Below, one piece after another: positions 59,253 through 64,000 of a stretch of DNA of 64,000 nucleotides (positions are counted from its first letter, which is position 1; the number at the start of each line of letters is the position of its first letter). The stretch is from Trichosphaerium sp. ATCC 40318 (Eukaryota > Discosea > Flabellinia > Trichosidae). The stretch spans positions 1-64,000 of the forward strand of contig JALMLS010000122.1 in the NCBI GenBank assembly GCA_038496445.1, read 5' to 3'. The notes beneath the pieces were generated by a model, which was not told the origin of the DNA, did not search any database, and saw nothing but the letters and a program-made list of their open reading frames with translations. Both the position numbers and the translations under genes were made by a program.

Positions 59253-61380
59253 TCAGTTTAATTGTTGATACCTATTCTTCTTTTTTTGAACACATCGAAT
59301 GATAAAGACAATTACTGTTTAAGAAACGAATTAGTACTTGTGGAAACATATTTGTTTTTGTCTTTGATAAGCTAAAACGTACCTATGAGGAGAATAACTA
59401 CTCCTATGACAGCACCTCCAGCAACATATAGATACCAAGGTACTTGAAGAACAAAGTTAGTACACTATTAGAATTTTTTGAGAATCATCACATACCAATT
59501 TGACATGTTGTAGAACCTTCTCTAGATGTTAAAATAGTACACGAAAAGCATATTCCTCCAGTTTGGTAAGTTCCTGCTGAGCACTAGGGTGTTTCAATTA
59601 GCGCTAATAGTTCAGTTAAAGAATTGGTTTACCAAAATGCAGCCATCCTTGTTTACTGTTATGATCGAGCCTGGATCGCATGCAGAGCACTTTGCTGATC
59701 CTGGAAGCGAATAAAGAGCGTAAGGACAAGATTTACAAAAGTCTTGGCCTCTAGGAGTTCATTAGATGATCTTGACATCAAGAATCAAACTTACGTTGAG
59801 TTTGTAAAATAGCCAGCTTGGCAAAGTGGACACTGACTTTGTCCTTGTTTAATATTTGCAGTTCCTTTTGGGCATAGTGTACATTCAGGTTGTGTTGTAT
59901 CATTTGCATATGTTCCATTAAAGCAAGGCAAGCAATTGATGATATTTTTGTAAGCTACATTTCCAGGTTCACATTCCTCTTAAACAAAATGTCAAAAAGG
60001 ACTTGGAAAAAAAAAGCATTTGGTGTCGTACGTGGAGACCCCTTCATTGTGTTGTCATGAATATCAAATATGTTCATCACATTCTTCAAGTCGTTATACA
60101 GTGTTGCTTTTGTAGTGATGATATCACGTTTCTGTAGTATACTGTTAAATAAATACGTCAGTGTAACTTTGTCAGTACTGTTTCTCCGAAAGTGTTTCGA
60201 GAAACTTCAATGCTTCCACTGTCGTAGTTCCAGGAAGTGTGAATATATGATCCTGTTCCAGAAAACTCATTATCACTTATTCGAAAGTTAAAGCCTGCAC
60301 TGTATGTAATGAGTGATAAACATCCCTTCAAACAATTAGTGAGGTGTATGGTACAATGATACAAAATTCACAGTACAGCATCTTTTTTGTAAATGTCACA
60401 TCCAGAAAACGTGTTATTTTGTACTACAATATCGAGGACATTTGTAGAACCCAATACTAAAGAGTTGTTCACTCCGTTAACAGAAAGTGTGCTATTCGCC
60501 AGTGTGATAGAGGTTGCTAAAAACTAGTTAGGCTGTAATGAATTAGTTTGTTCAATGCAATTACCTATTATTTGTGATGGAGCCACATTGGTCCATTTGA
60601 CGTTTTTTATCATAAGAGAGTGTCCGCTTGCAGAGGTTAAAGAATCACCTTCAAAAGTACTTTCGTCAATAGTGACAGAACTTGAAAATGAAGTCACTAC
60701 AGTGACGTAAGCGAATGAGTAATATACAAAACGAAAACAATGCAATCACGTGCGTTCTTTTGAACCGACATCTGTAAAGTCACTATTGCTTATGTACGCT
60801 TCAGTATCTTTTAATACAATACCCCCAGCAAATCCGTCAATGACAACAGTTGCAGAAGGGCTACCATGAATAAACTTGTAACTTTTAGTGGGCTGTACTT
60901 CGCTTAGTGCCGTACCATACAAATAGAGCTGCAATTAGGTTTGGATCGTGTTACGTTGTCCCAATCGTTTCTGAGCACGTGTAAGATACCTCTTGCCGTA
61001 GTGTTCCACATGGTGGGACTAGACACTTCTGGATAAGTACCACCTTGGTAAACTGTTAAAAGGCATCGAATAAACCGAAAACAACGTTTTGAGTAGGAAA
61101 AAGAGAATACCTTGGTAACAAACGTTACAAGCGGACTGAGCGCCTCCTTGACATCTTATATCGCTTGTTTTATTTGATATTGGTTCCATAGTAAGGTAAG
61201 GTGCTTGTTTTGTTCCATTTCCCTTTATTAATACTGTAAGGATGTATGTAGTGCGTGGGGACGTACTAGAGTGTCATTTCCTGTTGTAGCGATAAAGAAA
61301 TTACACGTGATAGGGATTGATAAATCTTTGGAGAAAACGCTAGCTACTACGGCGAATAAAATTACGAAGACAAGCTTCAT
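59253..61380 (-). CDS. Type I surface protein with repetitive, beta-helix-like and Cys-rich ectodomain (copy B)
   Basis: Inverted paralogue of 48096-50252. ATG 61380 begins MKLVFVILFAVVASVFSK, a signal peptide. The same exon order and the same intron positions hold, and the ectodomain and Cys-rich modules match almost residue for residue. The alternating-strand region near 60.1-60.9 kb is identical over long stretches. Differences are concentrated in the mature N-terminus, at 60.86-60.92 kb (SYKFIHGS here, ITIIFGK-like in copy A) and in the tail (IIRCVQKKKNRYQQLN here). The span is AGGAVIGVVILLIVIVF. Stop at 59253-59255. All introns keep the frame, so both copies look functional. The pair probably arose by an inverted duplication recent enough for intron sequences to remain alike. 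Confidence 0.75.
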
Positions 61381-61465
61381 TGGTGCTAGTTTTGATAAGA
61401 ATGTGTTCTTGAGTGTTTGGGCACTGATTCACAATATTCTCAAACGTTTACGTGCGTTCTTGTGT
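59253..61465 (-). repeat. Right arm of the gene-sized inverted repeat
   Basis: It pairs with 48018-50252, leaving a spacer of about 9 kb that holds copies C and D, an F-box/LRR gene and an LRR scrap. Inverted repeats of this size can invert or isomerise the spacer by recombination. Confidence 0.85.
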
Positions 61466-61629
61466 TAGCAAAGATTTCCCAAAAATACACTTTAAACACA
61501 CGATGTAACATTGCAGACGGGAAAGTATTAGCACATTTGTTGCGCTTCATTAATTTCTCGTTTATGAATATGAATTTACGCTCTCATGCCAAGGGTAGGT
61601 ACTGATATTGTGCACAGTATTAACAGTAC

Positions 61630-62209
61630 CTACCCTTGATTCATATCATTACTGAAGCCGACCTGGAGTCTCAAAGGCTTGACCATATAGCATCCACATA
61701 AAACACGTGTAGTCGCAATCATTGTAAACATGCCTTTGTTAATAGTATGTACTCCAATAAGTGCTTTAATGCCTTCATCAGTTACCGAAATGTGACTGAC
61801 GTCAATGGTGTGAACACCAGCAAGTGCTTTTAAACCTTCATTTGCTACTGAAGTCCCATCGAGGTGAATAGTATGAACACCAACAAATGCTTTAATGCCT
61901 TCATCAATTACCTCAGTGTAACTGAGGTCAATGGTGTGAACGCCAGCAAGCAATTTGACCTTCATCAGTTACCGAAGTGCAGCTGATGTCAATAGTATGA
62001 ACTCCTTGAGTGGTATGACACCTTCATCAGTTACTGAAGTGCCACAGAGGTGGATATTATGAACGCCATGTAATAAGAGAAAGACAGGTTTGACAAGCGT
62101 TAAACCGCGATTTGGTTGTTTGACGTAAGATGTGCGTTATTATCTCTGTAGGTAGCCGCAGTAGACGTGTACTGGTGGCGATTTTACAACGTTTTGAGGA
62201 AGAAAGCAT
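61630..62209 (-). pseudogene. Broken F-box/LRR gene
   Basis: The ATG at 62209 begins MLSSSKRCKIATSTRLLRLP, closely similar to the paralogue at 15573-17150. The F-box is intact (EIITHILRQTTKSRFNACQTC) but then a deletion of the linker and at least two frameshifts intervene. The remaining repeats near 61630-61970 are in another frame (GVHTIDLSYTEVIDEGIKAF, VGVHTIHLDGTSVANEGLKAL). About five units survive against 10-20 in the intact genes. TCACGTGATA lies 84 bp upstream as in the gene at 15573. Confidence 0.85.
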
Positions 62210-62292
62210 ACTGCTATTTGTCTTAAACCGGCTGTGATGGACTAGCAACGTATATAGCTTAAACACTGTGAATTAAGATCAAGGATTTACGT

Positions 62293-62298
62293 CACGTG
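62293..62298. promoter_or_regulatory. CACGTG upstream of the broken F-box/LRR gene
   Basis: GTCACGTGATA at the same distance range (about 84 bp) from the start as in the intact paralogue at 15573-17150 (98 bp). The shared block suggests the promoter was copied with the gene. Confidence 0.5.
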
Positions 62299-62516
62299 AT
62301 ATAGCGTAATACAAAGAAAAGTAGTTTAAGAACATAGAAACTGTTTTGCTAATTAATTCAACAAAAGTTTTATTTGAAGAACTTCACTAGCAACCTTTCT
62401 TTCTACGCTCTATTTTTTTGCAATACCTCCCTTTTTCATTGGCATGTATCTAAATAATCGTAAGTACAAAATAATGGCAAGAAATTTTAAGGCCAAAGCA
62501 AACAAGTTTTTTTCTT

Positions 62517-64000
62517 TCAAAAAAGTAAGTACTTTTTGGCTTCGTGGAGTTGTCTTTCCAACCTAAAACAATGTAACGTAAGAACCAGTCACTAACGGAA
62601 AAAAAGGCAAATAACGTACCACCACACATTTCCTTTGCCAGGACCAGCATGTTTCTTCGCTTCTTCCAAAGCAGCCTTGAAAAACGATTAGAATTTACCT
62701 TCGATTATCTGCATCTTACCTCAGCTTCGGCATATTTTCTTTGACATTCGTCAAGAGACGAGTCAGCGGCCTCACGTGCTACAGCGGCGGCCTCAGCAGC
62801 AGCTTCAGCCTCAGCACGGGCAGAAGCAGCATCTGCTGCATCTTTCACAGCGGCAGCATGGTCTTTGTCAGCTTCTTCACGTTGACATTTTGCAGCAGCG
62901 TGAGACTCGTCTGCTTCCTTTTGTGCCTTTTCTACGGAATGTTATTTAGAAAAAAAAAAGACAAACTCTTTGCGGGTACCTGCTTTACGGGTTGCTGCTT
63001 CAGTGGTGATTTTAGCAGTGCGAAGAGGAAGTGGATCCTCTGAAATAAAAAGTAAGAATTGTTGAAGAAAAGCAAATTTTTTGGGTTTTATGTTCACGTG
63101 CTAACCTGCAAGATGTTGAGCGAGTTCAGCCTTTGCTTTGTTTCGTGTAACTACACCTCCTTCTTCACTCTGAAATTATTAATATTGGTACAGAGGGATA
63201 AAACGACGTGGTACCTTTTTCTTCAAAAGCTCAGTTTTGTCACTGTATGCCTTTTCTAGTGCGTGGAGATCAGCAAGGGCTGCTCTGAGTTCATCAGCAG
63301 CAGCTTTAGCTTCTGCGGCCTTTGACGACGCAACGTCTTCCTTTGCCTACCACGTTGTCAATAAAAAGGATGTCACTCTCTTTTTTCGAAGTACCTTTGC
63401 TTCAATGGCTGACTTTTCAGCAGCTTCTTTCGATATCTTAGCAGCTTCATCTCTTGCTTTTGCTTCTCTAGCAGTTGAAGAAGCTTCATTATCAGCCTTG
63501 CGAGCTGAATCAGCGGCAGAAATGGCCTCTTTAAGAGCGGCTTGAACGCTTTCCAACAACTCTGCGCATTTCTTGACTTCTTCCGCATCACCCTTATAAA
63601 TGATTAATTCATAACGCCTCTTTACGCTAAAGCGAAGATATCTAAATAATCTCACCTGAGGTTTGGACAAGAAGTCGTTAATACGCTTTCCAAATTTCCA
63701 TAAGCAATACTCTAATAGAGCGATACGCTTATTGAAATCAAGATCAGTTTCCTTAAGTTGAACTCTAAAGACACGTGATTAAATAAAAAAAAAACAACCG
63801 TAAAGAAAAAGTAAAAAACATACCTCATTTCTTTCACTGTTTTTGTTTCAGCAATAGCCTCCAAGAAGCGATGAGCTCCAAACTATTTTGAGAAATCAAA
63901 AAAAACAAGCTATAAACAACTGTAGATGCTAGTACTTCATCAAGATCGCATCCTTCTTCTGCTTTATCCAAATCCAACTCAACGAACTAATAGTTACTAT
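62517..64000 (-). CDS. Ala/Glu/Lys-rich coiled-coil protein, 5' end outside the window
   Basis: The gene enters from the right edge. Exons join across short introns to give ETKTVKEMRVQLKETDLDF, ALLEYCLWKFGKRINDFLSK and then a very long Ala-Glu-Lys stretch (SARKADNEASSTAREAKARD, AAEAKAAADELRAALADL, REEADKDHAAAVKDAADAA). Strong heptads indicate one or more extended coiled coils, of the tropomyosin or cytoskeletal-linker kind. The C-terminus reads AGPGKGNVWW followed after a 40-60-nt intron by LERQLHEAKKYLLF and a stop at about 62517. The GKG-x-VWW..EAKK ending is a distinctive feature but I cannot name the family. No membrane span or catalytic motif is seen. Confidence 0.65.

Noticed and set aside
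1-64000. Bacterial toxin-antitoxin or giant-virus genome fragment
   Set aside because: MORN_2/YwqK-type genes hint at it, but all are intron-bearing and sit among ordinary nuclear genes such as the adrenodoxin reductase; treated as eukaryotic.

Overview
The window is nuclear DNA of an AT-rich, intron-rich, gene-dense eukaryote. I see no bacterial operons, Shine-Dalgarno sites, rRNA, tRNA or CRISPR. Most genes are cut by short introns (about 33-60 nt, a few longer) with GT..AG ends, a strong GTACGT or GTAAG donor and often a CTAAC/CTAAT branch-like element. Once these are removed, reading frames join across fragmented ORFs. A mitochondrial-type adrenodoxin reductase, a membrane-tethered ATF6-like bZIP factor, a secreted ADAM-like protease, F-box/LRR proteins and F-box/MORN-type proteins suggest a free-living unicellular eukaryote. 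An amoeboid protist is my best guess; the species is not determined.

Layout. 0-14.7 kb is accessory DNA. It holds a large unrecognised gene with a repeat-rich tail (minus), an unrecognised divergent gene (plus), an Asp/Ser-repeat acidic protein built from duplicated exon-intron units, an F-box-like/YwqK-MORN protein (minus), a zinc-finger transposon protein of CACTA/KDZ-like appearance, and a truncated Tc1/IS630 DDE transposase. 15.5-35 kb carries a 20-repeat F-box/LRR gene, an ADAM-like protease with lectin-like tail, a second F-box-like/MORN gene, a type-B carboxylesterase, adrenodoxin reductase (FDXR), an alpha/beta hydrolase with a Cys nucleophile elbow and a 10-repeat F-box/LRR gene. 35-46.7 kb holds two copies of a 0.23-kb dispersed repeat, small hypothetical genes, a truncated copy of the last bZIP exon, the bZIP gene itself and a P-loop ATPase gene.

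48-62.3 kb is the most striking part. Two nearly identical genes for a type I membrane protein with a repetitive, beta-helix-like and cysteine-rich ectodomain lie about 9 kb apart in opposite orientation. Between them are two tandem paralogues of another type I surface protein (propeller-like N-terminus, Pro-rich hinge, tiny cytoplasmic tail), an F-box/LRR gene and an F-box/LRR scrap; a broken F-box/LRR gene lies just outside. It looks like a fast-duplicating cell-surface/ubiquitin-adaptor locus. Its function, possibly recognition of self, prey or pathogens, is inference only. The window ends inside an Ala-rich coiled-coil gene.

Exon joins were made by eye from splice signals and frame. Gene spans are firmer than individual exon edges.
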